Shown: positions 8,115 through 15,309, counted from the first letter of the stretch. The stretch is 22,445 nt of DNA from CAYQLK01 sp964418515 (GCA_964418515.1 CAYQLK010000014.1:1-22445); one strand, 5' to 3'. Numbers and translations are program-made. Notes: generated by a model not told the origin, from the letters alone.

Positions 8115-8181
8115 ATTACAACTTTTAATAACAAGCCTTGTTTATTTTGCATATTTTACTTCAAAATTTATTTTTTTTCAT

Positions 8182-8211
8182 AAAAAAAGGGGAATGCTTT
8201 ATGCATTCCCC
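8182..8211 (-). terminator. Terminator of the DMT permease gene
   Basis: A perfect 9-bp stem GGGGAATGC/GCATTCCCC with a 5-nt loop is followed, on the minus strand, by seven T. It begins six bases after the permease stop. Confidence 0.93.
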
Positions 8212-8216
8212 AGACA

Positions 8217-9260
8217 CTAAACGACGACTAATATCTCCTCGCTTTCTATTTCCTGCTCCTCAACCAGCTTTCGTCTGGTCAAGAGGTAAAGTCCCAAGAG
8301 AACAATCGCTGCTGCACCGACTCTGATCACAACCGATTGAGTATCAGTTGCAACGTCACCGAGGGACCCCACCCAGATCCAGTTCAACAGGTAGGTCAAA
8401 AACATCGCCGGAATGATGGCACTCTGCTTTAGAAAGCTCACCATTGACATCTTTCCACCGTCTCTTCGAGCTTGAGATTCTAAGACAACCTCAAGGAACC
8501 CAAAGATCATAGTAAAAAGAATAAAGGGCAGCGCACCGGTAAATCCCCCAAAAAGAACATCCTGGAAAATTCCAACCTTACCGGCGACAACGACCCAAAT
8601 TACGACAAAGACTGTGGCAAAGACTGCGAAAGACAGAAATCGCCAGAATGTGAAGTTGATTGAATCCATTCGTCGTGATCCAGCCTGGAAAAACCAAATA
8701 GAGATCACGTACAGAAAGTTATGTGCAATCAGCACGATTAGAATCAGCCCTACCGAGATCTTGATACCATCCTCGAAGTTAATACTCGACAATAGTATTC
8801 CCAAGAAAACGATTGAGGCTGGAAAAGTCATGGACAGATCTATCCTCCTCCTAACAAAATCAAGCATGAGCAGCAAGACCAGCACCGCAGAGGAAAGTAC
8901 CACTACTCGCGATGGGCCATAGCGGCTCAAACCTAAAAGATAGAAAAAGGTTGCTCCGGCTCCGGTAAAACCAGCGCTGCAGACGTACAACCAGTCCCTT
9001 CCGACAGGCCTTTGCCATCCCTGGAATTGATCACGACTCAGCCAACGTCCCAAAAATTGCCCTTGAGGCAAAAATAAGAGACAGCCAATCCAGGAACCGA
9101 CGACAACGTAGATCAATGACCCGATTGTTTTGTCTGTCGAGTCAGTGAAATACCTGACAACCACATGGGTGTCAGACAAGCTGTAAATACCGGCAGCGAA
9201 TCCGGATATTACCGCCAAAACCGCTACTGAATTGAGCCATCCCCCTATGGATTTTTTCAC
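8217..9260 (-). CDS. DMT/EamA-like permease downstream of trpS
   Basis: This is an integral membrane protein of about 347 aa with roughly ten hydrophobic segments, arranged as in drug/metabolite transporters. Visible segments include AVLAVISGFAAGIYSL, LIYVVVGSWIGCLLFL, VVVLSSAVLVLLLMLDF and AAIVLLGLYLLTRRK at the C-terminus. I chose GTG 9260 because AAAGGA lies about six bases upstream. An upstream in-frame GTG at 9296 would put the first codons inside the trpS terminator. Its place directly after trpS in a tRNA-Trp-led unit suggests transport of tryptophan or another aromatic compound, in the manner of YddG; that is inference. GC content is higher than in flanking native genes. Confidence 0.75.
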   Translation of the reverse strand: MKKSIGGWLNSVAVLAVISGFAAGIYSLSDTHVVVRYFTDSTDKTIGSLIYVVVGSWIGCLLFLPQGQFLGRWLSRDQFQGWQRPVGRDWLYVCSAGFTGAGATFFYLLGLSRYGPSRVVVLSSAVLVLLLMLDFVRRRIDLSMTFPASIVFLGILLSSINFEDGIKISVGLILIVLIAHNFLYVISIWFFQAGSRRMDSINFTFWRFLSFAVFATVFVVIWVVVAGKVGIFQDVLFGGFTGALPFILFTMIFGFLEVVLESQARRDGGKMSMVSFLKQSAIIPAMFLTYLLNWIWVGSLGDVATDTQSVVIRVGAAAIVLLGLYLLTRRKLVEEQEIESEEILVVV

Positions 9261-9276
9261 CGTTTTTCCTTTCAAG

Positions 9277-9317
9277 AAAAAGGGCCACAAAATCACATCA
9301 CTGCTACTTGTGGCCCT
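9277..9317 (-). terminator. Terminator between trpS and the permease gene
   Basis: AGGGCCACA (9281-9289) pairs with TGTGGCCCT (9309-9317), and five T follow on the minus strand. It separates trpS from the permease gene, whose Shine-Dalgarno lies just beyond. Partial read-through would set lower permease expression. Confidence 0.88.
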
Positions 9318-9335
9318 AGAGCGATTGAGTCAGGG

Positions 9336-10868
9336 TTAACCTTCGGCGTAGCGCGTGATGCGCATCGCTTCGCGAACCTCTCTCATTGTTTCTTCGGCAA
9401 TTTTCCTTGCCCGATCTGTGCCTGCAATCAGCGCATCCTTTACTTGTGTTGGATGCGCCTCGAAGTACGCACGCCGCTCGCGGATAGGATCGAGCATCTG
9501 GTTGAGGGCTTTAGCCAATTTGACCTTCACCTCAACATCGCCGACCTTGCCGAGAACATAGCGCGCCTTCAAGTCTGCAACTTCATCCACGTCAGGATTG
9601 AAGATATCGTGGTAGATGAAGACTGGATTTCCCTCCACGTGACCAGGATCGGTCGCGCGGAGACGGGTTGAGTCGGTGAACATCCGCATTACGGCCTTTC
9701 GAACCGTTTCAGGGTCATCACGCAAATCAATGGTGTTGCCCTTGCTTTTGCTCATCTTCGCATCACCGTCCAGACCCACCAATCGCGATACTTCTCCGGT
9801 GTAGATTCTCGGAATTGGAAAGATAGTACGGTTTTCGCCGTACCGTCGATTGAATTCCCGTGCCACTCGTCGAGTTTCCTCGATGTGCGGACGCTGATCC
9901 TCACCAACAGGAACAAGATCGCCTTTCATCAGAAGAATATCGGCTGCTTGACTAGCGGGATAATTGACGAATCCGAGACTCATGGCATTGTGTTCAGACT
10001 CCATGTCTGCCATTTCGCTTTTGAGCGTCGGGTTGCCAATATGCCGTTTCCAGGGAATCAGCATACTAAGCAGTAGTGTAAGCTCAGCATGCTCCGGAAT
10101 GTAGCTCTGAACAAAGAATGACGACGCGTTGGGATCGAGGCCAACAGCCAACCAGTCAAGTGTGACCTGGTAGACAGAGTCTCGGATTAGCTCCGGCTTA
10201 TCGATGTGGCTGCCCAATGCCTGATAATCGGCGATGAGGAAAAGACATTCGTAAGTCTCTTGGAACTCAAGCCAGCTTTTCAGTGCACCGACGTAGTGAC
10301 CTAGGTGCAATGGTCCAGTTGGACGCACGCCCGTCAGAATCCTTTTTTTGAGGGTCGTGGTCTGCCATACTTCCCGCTGTATTCGCACCCCCTCATCCAT
10401 GAGGAGACGGAACAAACGCTTCGTGAAGTCAGTGTTAACCCCCAGACTCTGAGCTTTCTCAGCACGACCTTGAAGAACTGCCTCTTCTCGTTCAGGATGA
10501 ACGATGGCGATATTGTTGTTCAATTTGGTCTTGGTTAAAGCGATGGAAATATCCATCCTCTCCACAACCAAAACCAGAAGCTGGCGGTCGATTTCGTTGA
10601 GCTGAATAACCTCGTCCGGGTGCCCAGCGTTCTGTGTCTCGAACTGAGACTTCAATCCTTCCTCCGTCAGAAGACGATAATAGGCTTCTGCAAAACCTGG
10701 GCTCATACCCAAATTAACCAGATCTTGTATCTGCTTTTGCAGAAAAACGTTGTCACGCTGTGACATTTTCAATCGAGCAGCGACCAAGGTAATAATCTCG
10801 CTGTCAAGGCCATCTAGCCTTAAACGTGCGAGCTCCAACGACATCGGTTCCACACCTAGATTGATCAT
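9336..10868 (-). CDS. trpS: Tryptophanyl-tRNA synthetase with two N-terminal chorismate-mutase-like domains
   Basis: Residues 174-510 are a bacterial class I TrpRS that charges tRNA-Trp. They carry the HIGH motif as HLGH (188-191) and KMSKS exactly (370-374). The typical NYPASQAADILL and VPVGEDQRPHIEETR stretches lie between them. The first 170 residues are unusual. Residues 11-76 and 87-166 each resemble the AroQ chorismate mutase helix bundle. Aligned without gaps to the E. coli enzyme as I recall it, domain 2 keeps equivalents of Arg28 (R104), Lys39 (K115), Arg51 (R127), Glu52 (E128) and Gln88 (Q164), but has Val at Arg11 and His at Asp48. Domain 1 keeps Arg11 (R15) and Arg28 (R32) but lacks about 17 residues around Lys39. 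A usual TrpRS is 330-350 aa, so 510 aa is a real extension. Start ATG 10868 has AAAGGA and AAGGA upstream. The gene lies directly behind tRNA-Trp. Confidence 0.95.
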   Translation of the reverse strand: MINLGVEPMSLELARLRLDGLDSEIITLVAARLKMSQRDNVFLQKQIQDLVNLGMSPGFAEAYYRLLTEEGLKSQFETQNAGHPDEVIQLNEIDRQLLVLVVERMDISIALTKTKLNNNIAIVHPEREEAVLQGRAEKAQSLGVNTDFTKRLFRLLMDEGVRIQREVWQTTTLKKRILTGVRPTGPLHLGHYVGALKSWLEFQETYECLFLIADYQALGSHIDKPELIRDSVYQVTLDWLAVGLDPNASSFFVQSYIPEHAELTLLLSMLIPWKRHIGNPTLKSEMADMESEHNAMSLGFVNYPASQAADILLMKGDLVPVGEDQRPHIEETRRVAREFNRRYGENRTIFPIPRIYTGEVSRLVGLDGDAKMSKSKGNTIDLRDDPETVRKAVMRMFTDSTRLRATDPGHVEGNPVFIYHDIFNPDVDEVADLKARYVLGKVGDVEVKVKLAKALNQMLDPIRERRAYFEAHPTQVKDALIAGTDRARKIAEETMREVREAMRITRYAEG

Positions 10869-10897
10869 CTTTCCTTGTCCTTTACAATTTTGAATTT

Positions 10898-10916
10898 GTT
10901 GTTGGTGCTGTTAAAG
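10898..10916 (-). promoter_or_regulatory. 5'-UTR motif shared with the trpD-like gene
   Basis: Read on the minus strand this is CTTTAACAGCACCAACAAC. The trpD-like leader has the same string with one substitution and one inserted A at 14354-14373. In both cases it lies just after a terminator T-run and before the Shine-Dalgarno. Its function is unknown. Confidence 0.5.
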
Positions 10917-10919
10917 TGC

Positions 10920-10957
10920 TAAAAAAATGCCCAGCAGTTGAAATCAACTACTGGGCG
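10920..10957 (-). terminator. Terminator or attenuator between tRNA-Trp and trpS
   Basis: On the minus strand GCCCAG-T-AGTTGA pairs with TCAACT-G-CTGGGC, and T7 follows (10921-10927). Upstream, CAACTAC (minus strand, 10974-10980) can pair with GTAGTTG in the first arm, which would break the hairpin. This is compatible with attenuation, but the alternative pairing is only 7 bp. Confidence 0.85.
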
Positions 10958-11035
10958 CTCAGAAGGTCAATAGGTAGTTGTTATAACTCCCGCTTTGTTG
11001 TTGGCTCGACAGACTCGAACGCTTATGTGTTTTGG

Positions 11036-11106
11036 CACAAGTGAGGGGAATCGAACCCCTATCTTCGGTTTTGGAGACCGACACCCTTCCATTGGACCAC
11101 ACTTGC
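11036..11106 (-). tRNA. tRNA-Trp (anticodon CCA), CCA end encoded
   Basis: Read on the minus strand, acceptor GCAAGTG (11106-11100) pairs with CACTTGT (11043-11037), with one terminal G-U. The anticodon arm TCGGT-CTCCAAA-ACCGA presents CCA. The T-arm is AGGGG-TTCGATT-CCCCT. The discriminator is G (11036), followed by an encoded CCA (11035-11033), unlike the other three tRNAs here. A GNRA-capped hairpin (GACAC-GAAA-GTGTC, 11114-11127) precedes it. It leads the trpS transcription unit. Confidence 0.93.
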
Positions 11107-11173
11107 ACCTTTGGACACTTTCGTGTCACCAAACTAGCTGTCCCAACAATCCTTTCTTTCTTCTTGAGGAACA

Positions 11174-11202
11174 TATTTATCATACTTGGAATAGTTTGTC
11201 AA
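11174..11202 (-). promoter_or_regulatory. Promoter of the tRNA-Trp / trpS unit
   Basis: On the minus strand a perfect TTGACA (11202-11197), a 17-nt spacer and TAAATA (11179-11174) lie about 68 nt upstream of the tRNA. No other promoter of similar quality is visible between here and trpS. Confidence 0.65.
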
Positions 11203-11249
11203 TAATATTGTGATTTCAAAATTATAAGATATTTCCTAAAAGGGATTAG

Positions 11250-11289
11250 TAAAAAAATAAAAAAAGACGCCCACTTGTTTGTAGGCGCC
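11250..11289 (-). terminator. Terminator of the HAD gene
   Basis: GGCGCCTAC pairs with GTGGGCGTC on the minus strand, using two G-U pairs that would be mismatches on the plus strand. A long T-run follows. It is therefore specific for minus-strand transcripts. Confidence 0.85.
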
Positions 11290-11308
11290 TTAACTCTGCC
11301 ATCTTTCT

Positions 11309-11878
11309 CTAAAGTATTCCTTGAATTTTTAGCTCGGTTTTCAACGCAGACGGAGCGGTAAAAAGGAGTCCCACCATTCCAACTTGCCTTGCAGCTATGA
11401 CGTTAGCCTCTGAGTCGTCGATAAATAAAATGTCACCGAAACTGACCCGAAGTCTCTCACGTGCCCGCTCGAAAATCAGTGGATCAGGTTTAAGAGCTCC
11501 AAGCTCTGAACTTGTCATGACCACATCGGGATTAATGTCTGGGTGATCAGAAAGAATTTTTGCCAAGAATTCAACATGGATATTGGACAAGACAGAAACA
11601 ACATGCCGCTTACGTAATTGCCTGACTATCTCACTCATTTCCTCATCGACTCGAACCATCGAGTAGAGCTCGGCTCCGCATTGCAAACCCGGTTTATTTA
11701 CGGCCGAGCCGATCGAATCATAGAAGGCATCCAGACTAATTCTGCCTAAATCCAGTTGATCTGCCAGATTTCGCAGTTTCCGAAGCCCTTCCGAATCCAA
11801 AGTATTTTGATCTACCCAGTCTTGAAAAACCTTAGAACACAGAACTCCAAACCAGTCAAACATGATAACCTTAATCAA
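11309..11878 (-). CDS. HAD-superfamily hydrolase
   Basis: This 189-residue protein is probably a phosphatase acting on a small phosphorylated metabolite. Motif I is MFDWFGVL (nucleophile Asp; the usual second Asp is Phe, as in the DxFGVL subgroup of HAD-IA). Motif II is the Ser of SVLSNI. Motif III is the Lys of GALKPDP. Motif IV is FIDDSEANV. The cap is a small helical insert after motif I. The TTG start at 11878 is supported by AAGGA seven bases upstream and by the standard MIKVIMFD beginning; an ATG five codons in is the alternative. It shares higher GC and the monocistronic, terminator-ended style of the trp genes. Its substrate is unknown. Confidence 0.88.
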   Translation of the reverse strand: MIKVIMFDWFGVLCSKVFQDWVDQNTLDSEGLRKLRNLADQLDLGRISLDAFYDSIGSAVNKPGLQCGAELYSMVRVDEEMSEIVRQLRKRHVVSVLSNIHVEFLAKILSDHPDINPDVVMTSSELGALKPDPLIFERARERLRVSFGDILFIDDSEANVIAARQVGMVGLLFTAPSALKTELKIQGIL

Positions 11879-12059
11879 ATCCTTTTCCTTAACCTAGAAT
11901 CTTCACTTTGCGACAATTAATTCCGTTGCTGATTATTTGTTTTAAAGTTCATTTCCAATTCAATGGCACCATTCCAAATTTCTCAATTTTGCAACTCATA
12001 ATATCACATCGAACCTAACAAACTTGTCCCACAAAACAATTATTGAGAGATCTTACTGT

Positions 12060-12065
12060 TATAAT
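12060..12065 (+). promoter_or_regulatory. -10 box placing btpA on a leaderless mRNA
   Basis: A perfect TATAAT is followed by seven bases and then GTG 12073. This is the spacing expected if the mRNA starts at the initiation codon. No Shine-Dalgarno is present. Confidence 0.6.
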
Positions 12066-12072
12066 TTAAGGC

Positions 12073-12903
12073 GTGAAGAACAAACTCTTAGACTCAATTA
12101 AAAAACAACACCCATTTATAATTGGTATGGTTCATCTTGCACCTCTAATTGGTTATGACAACTCCCCAGGATTAAACACAATTACCAAGCTAGCCATAGA
12201 AGATGTTTTAGTTTTAAATGAAGCCGGTTTTGACGCTATTTTAATCGAAAATAATTACGATATTCCTCATACAGAATTCATTCCCGATAATGCAAAAAAG
12301 CAACTTAATACTGTAATCAAAAAAATTAAAACATTTACTCATTTACCGATTGGATTATGTGTGCTGTGGAATGACTACAAAACTGCCATTGATATTGCGA
12401 GTGCGCAAGATTTAGATTTTGTAAGAATACCTGTTTTTGTTGATAAAATCGAAACCATGTACGGTTTCACTATTCACCCAAATCATAAAGCTATCAAAAA
12501 ATACCAAGCTGATCATAATGCCACAGAAATCTGCCTTTTTACTGATGTTCAAGTCAAACACTCAACTATATTAAATCCCCGACCTCTTTCAGAGGTCGTC
12601 CAAGAAGCCGAAAAAGAGGGAAGTGATGGAATAATTATTACTGGCAAGTGGACAGGAGATCGACCACTAACAAATGATTTAGAATCAGCTCGCCAAACAA
12701 CCAAACTGCCAATAATTGTCGGCAGTGGTGCGGACAAAATTAACATTACGGAACTTAAAAAATATGCTGACATCATTATTGTTGGCACAGCATTAAAAGA
12801 AGGTGTTGTTTCTAATAAGGAAATTGAGCCTAATTTATTTCCTTGGCAAAATCGGCTGGTGAGAAAAAAAGCAAAAGAGTTTATTCATAATGCCAAAAAA
12901 TAG
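12073..12903 (+). CDS. btpA: BtpA/SgcQ-family TIM-barrel protein
   Basis: The 276-residue sequence matches the BtpA family from end to end. It begins with the early motif GMVHLAPLIGY, continues with AILIENNYDIP and the conserved FTDVQVKHS segment, and has the phosphate-site-like loops IIITGKWTGD and IIVGSGAD. The final barrel loop is IIVGTALKEG. BtpA affects photosystem I in cyanobacteria, while SgcQ sits in a sugar operon of E. coli; the catalytic role is unknown. This AT-rich, plus-strand, leaderless gene lies between two GC-richer minus-strand genes, so it breaks up the tryptophan island and looks native. Confidence 0.88.
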   Translation: MKNKLLDSIKKQHPFIIGMVHLAPLIGYDNSPGLNTITKLAIEDVLVLNEAGFDAILIENNYDIPHTEFIPDNAKKQLNTVIKKIKTFTHLPIGLCVLWNDYKTAIDIASAQDLDFVRIPVFVDKIETMYGFTIHPNHKAIKKYQADHNATEICLFTDVQVKHSTILNPRPLSEVVQEAEKEGSDGIIITGKWTGDRPLTNDLESARQTTKLPIIVGSGADKINITELKKYADIIIVGTALKEGVVSNKEIEPNLFPWQNRLVRKKAKEFIHNAKK

Positions 12904-12943
12904 ACTTTTGAGGAATAAACAGCAATCTAATTTTGTATTCGTC

Positions 12944-12984
12944 AAAAAAAAGGGCCGCAGTTGATTTTACTCAACTACGACCCT
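12944..12984 (-). terminator. Terminator of the trpD-like gene
   Basis: A 14-bp stem (12951-12964 with 12971-12984, a few G-U pairs on the RNA strand) with a 6-nt loop is followed by seven T on the minus strand. It starts nine bases past the stop. Confidence 0.93.
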
Positions 12985-12992
12985 ATATCGCA

Positions 12993-14330
12993 CTAAGAAC
13001 TAATTCTGCGCGATATACCAGAATAACTCTTGACCAACCCCCTAACTGCTCCTGACTGAAGTACCGATAAGCACTCCTGATATCGAGCCTTCAGCCTTTC
13101 TGTCCACTCCGAGTCGTCATCAAGTCCCCCCAAATCTTTGATAACAAAAAGTCCGAGTGCAGCATTCATAGCCAAGTAACTCTGCAATGGATGTCCAGCA
13201 GAACCGGATTCCAATGCAGTCAAGTTGGCTTGTTTTACGCTGGCGATTTCGGAATTAACCAGAATATCATCCCAAGACAAACTTATTCCAAAGTCACTTG
13301 GAGTAATAATCCTCTGGCCCACGAAACGGCCGGCGCGAATAAATGCAACAACCGAGCTGGCTGGGCTAAGCTCATCCAGAATTACCTGGTTTGCAAAACC
13401 AAATTCTTCCAAGTTCTGACCGGAAACGTCATCGGCCAAGCCGGCAACGATTGCCCCGTTGACCAGATTTACTAATCCTTTCTCTACCAAGATTTGGTAG
13501 CTGAGAGCAACAGTCTGAGGGCTCACCTTATCGTTCACACCCATGATCTTATAGATCGGCTGGTGCAAGCGAAGCGGCAAAGTCATCGGACCAATGATGT
13601 GGTTGATCGTCTCATGACCCAGCAGATGCGACAAATCATGAACGGTTTTGAAATTGTGCGCGTCTGCGTAGTAATACCCTGTGGCATCAAAGAGAGTTTC
13701 AATCTCCTTCAAACTCTGTTGTGTTGTCCGAGCACCCAGTAGGTCTAGGGCATCGGTGGATCCCACGGCTGTGGTATTTCCATACGATCCGTGTTTAACG
13801 ACTAGATACCCGAGCGCACTTAACACAAACGAGGTCAGAGTTGAGACATTGATAGTCTTAAACGGGCGACCACCTATTAGGAATCCCTGATCTCCGCCCA
13901 TACCACAGGTTTCGACGATGGGCTCGTCAGTCAGATCTAGGGGCACAACATCTAGCAGGGTTGCTGCAACGCACCCAGCCACTTCTTCAGCGGTTATACA
14001 CTGAAGTGCCTCTTTGGTAGCCATCAGTTGCAAAAAACTAACAGCCTTGTACTTGAGAGTCTCCGACGATGGGAATTCGGGCCATACCCTTCGTAGTTCA
14101 GTCTCGATCATTTGGTTGGTGGCAGCCAAAACCAAGAGCATGCCACCATAGGATTGCTCATAAGTTAGACTTTTGCCGCTTTTGACAATTCGGTCGATTG
14201 GCCCAATCCCAAGCCGCTGATCAGCAGACAAGCTAAGAATCGGAACTTTATAACCAACTTGATCATAAAGCTTTTCGCGTGCTGCCTGCTTTGCAGTGTA
14301 ATGACCAGGCAAACTAATCTTCGTTATCAC
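12993..14330 (-). CDS. trpD: TrpD-like anthranilate phosphoribosyltransferase family protein
   Basis: The glycosyltransferase-3 fold is clear. There is an N-terminal helical part (IDRIVKSGKSLTYEQS... and TAEEVAGCVAATLL), then the PRPP site GMGGD (143-147), NVST (161-164), KHGS (179-182), GSTD (190-193), IIGPMTLP and LDELSP. TrpD joins anthranilate to PRPP in tryptophan synthesis. Differences from a standard TrpD: 445 aa against about 340, an insert of about 40 residues in the N-terminal helical part, KHGS instead of KHGN, and His-Leu-Leu-Gly (about 235-238) where most enzymes have Arg-Glu-Leu-Gly near the anthranilate site. The acceptor may therefore differ. GTG 14330 is preceded by AGGAAAG. 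Expression is under a T-box leader. No other trp pathway gene is in the window. Confidence 0.82.
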   Translation of the reverse strand: MITKISLPGHYTAKQAAREKLYDQVGYKVPILSLSADQRLGIGPIDRIVKSGKSLTYEQSYGGMLLVLAATNQMIETELRRVWPEFPSSETLKYKAVSFLQLMATKEALQCITAEEVAGCVAATLLDVVPLDLTDEPIVETCGMGGDQGFLIGGRPFKTINVSTLTSFVLSALGYLVVKHGSYGNTTAVGSTDALDLLGARTTQQSLKEIETLFDATGYYYADAHNFKTVHDLSHLLGHETINHIIGPMTLPLRLHQPIYKIMGVNDKVSPQTVALSYQILVEKGLVNLVNGAIVAGLADDVSGQNLEEFGFANQVILDELSPASSVVAFIRAGRFVGQRIITPSDFGISLSWDDILVNSEIASVKQANLTALESGSAGHPLQSYLAMNAALGLFVIKDLGGLDDDSEWTERLKARYQECLSVLQSGAVRGLVKSYSGISRRISS

Positions 14331-14381
14331 TTTTCTTTCCTACTTTCTTTTTAGTTGTTTGGTGATGTTAAAGAACAAAAA

Positions 14382-14608
14382 ATCGTCCTTGCAGAACTTA
14401 CGCATGTAAATCCTGCAAGGACGATCTATATCGTGTTGCCACCTTGCTTTTGCTACCAGCCTTACAGCTAGCAACCTCTTTAACCAACTCTACATTTTAG
14501 CGACATTGGTCATTCTATTTAACGGTTGAATTCCGTATTGGCTACTATTTAATTCACCAATCAACGTAGCTAAAGCTTCGTTGGGCCCATTCTCCCAACT
14601 CAACGTTT
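14382..14608 (-). promoter_or_regulatory. T-box riboswitch upstream of the trpD-like gene
   Basis: On the minus strand, GCAAGGTGGCAACACGAT (14447-14430) matches the T-box core. The antiterminator is CAAGG (14446-14442)/CCTTG (14420-14416) and ACGAT (14434-14430)/ATCGT (14425-14421), with the 7-nt bulge TGGCAAC. The mutually exclusive terminator pairs 14425-14413 with 14394-14382 in 13 perfect pairs, more inside, and is followed by six T. Stem III (14474-14469/14455-14450) directly precedes the core. The 5' region can close a stem AACGTTGA/TCAACCGTT. A small hairpin at 14599-14580 shows TGG in its loop (14589-14587), a possible Trp specifier. I could not place a specifier in a classical Stem I, so the Trp assignment rests on context and on the UGGC/GCCA match to tRNA-Trp. 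Confidence 0.85.
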
Positions 14609-14614
14609 TGAGGC

Positions 14615-14643
14615 ATTCTAGTATAAGCTTCAATTATTGTCAA
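14615..14643 (-). promoter_or_regulatory. Promoter of the T-box / trpD-like transcript
   Basis: A perfect TTGACA (14643-14638), a 17-nt spacer and TAGAAT (14620-14615) are read on the minus strand. The start would be near 14608, at the beginning of the T-box leader. Confidence 0.82.
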
Positions 14644-14849
14644 TCCACATCACAAAAACTTTTTTTCTCTATAGAACAACTATTTTAAAACAAATAAAGT
14701 ATGGTTAAAGACAAAGAAACACAGATATTTTGGCGGGCATTTAGTTTACAAAGGCCCTTAACAACTGAAAGTATTTGATATAATCAAAAAAAATAAGCAA
14801 TTCTTAACAACCCTAGTGTACAATCCGAATACAATTTAATTGAATATAA
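14644..14849. other. Intergenic region between the T-box promoter and dsbB
   Basis: This AT-rich divergent region contains TATAAT-like strings (14779-14784, TACAAT near 14819 and 14830) that could serve dsbB. No convincing RNA structure or gene is seen. Confidence 0.4.
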
Positions 14850-15299
14850 ATGCTGAAAAAAATTAAATCTTACATCATCGAAAACATCGCTTATATTGCA
14901 CTAATGCAAGCAATTGTCTCCATGCTGGGCAGTCTTTATTATAGTGAAATAAGAGGTTATATACCGTGTCAGCTCTGTTGGTATCAAAGAATTTTTATTT
15001 ATCCAATAGTGGCAATCATAATTGTTGGATTGATTCGAAATGACAAAAAATTATATCAGTATGTACTTCCACTCGGCATAATTGGCTGGTTAATAGCTTC
15101 CTATCATGTTCTGCTTCAAAACGGTATTGTGCCCGAAACATCGATTACTTGCGACATTACAGCCTCATGCGGAACAAAATATGTTAATTATTTTGGTTTT
15201 ATATCTATTCCAGTACTGGCACTCATTGCTTTCTCAGTAATTATTGCCAGCATGTTAATCATGAAAAAATCCACTCAAACCATTGAATCAAAAAAATAA
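14850..15299 (+). CDS. dsbB: Disulfide bond formation protein DsbB/BdbC
   Basis: This four-helix inner-membrane quinone reductase reoxidises a DsbA-type thioredoxin-fold partner. At 149 aa it has the family length. Both redox cysteine pairs are present. C40 and C43 sit in the first outer loop (IPCQLCWYQR, the diagnostic CxxCWYQR), and C101 and C107 in the second (CDITASC). Hydrophobic segments lie at about 13-31, 47-62, 70-88 and 112-137. No DsbA partner is in the window. An exported Cys-rich protein (2171-3181) would be a plausible beneficiary. ATG 14850 has no Shine-Dalgarno. Confidence 0.94.
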   Translation: MLKKIKSYIIENIAYIALMQAIVSMLGSLYYSEIRGYIPCQLCWYQRIFIYPIVAIIIVGLIRNDKKLYQYVLPLGIIGWLIASYHVLLQNGIVPETSITCDITASCGTKYVNYFGFISIPVLALIAFSVIIASMLIMKKSTQTIESKK

Positions 15300-15309
15300 T
15301 TCTTTAATA

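Noticed and set aside
9355..10076. Several plus-strand open frames inside trpS
   Set aside because: They are long only because of the higher GC of trpS. The minus frame carries all TrpRS motifs.
10911..10925. CIRCE heat-shock operator at TTAGCACT
   Set aside because: Only one half-site is present. The required inverted half at a 9-nt spacing is missing here and also at 21374-21388.
10959..11183. Open frame overlapping tRNA-Trp on the minus strand
   Set aside because: It runs through the tRNA gene and has no homology or ribosome site. It is a by-product of the tRNA sequence.
14701..14778. A 25-codon ORF starting MVKDKETQIFWRAF
   Set aside because: It is very short, has no ribosome site, and lies in a promoter-rich divergent region. 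There is no evidence that it is coding.
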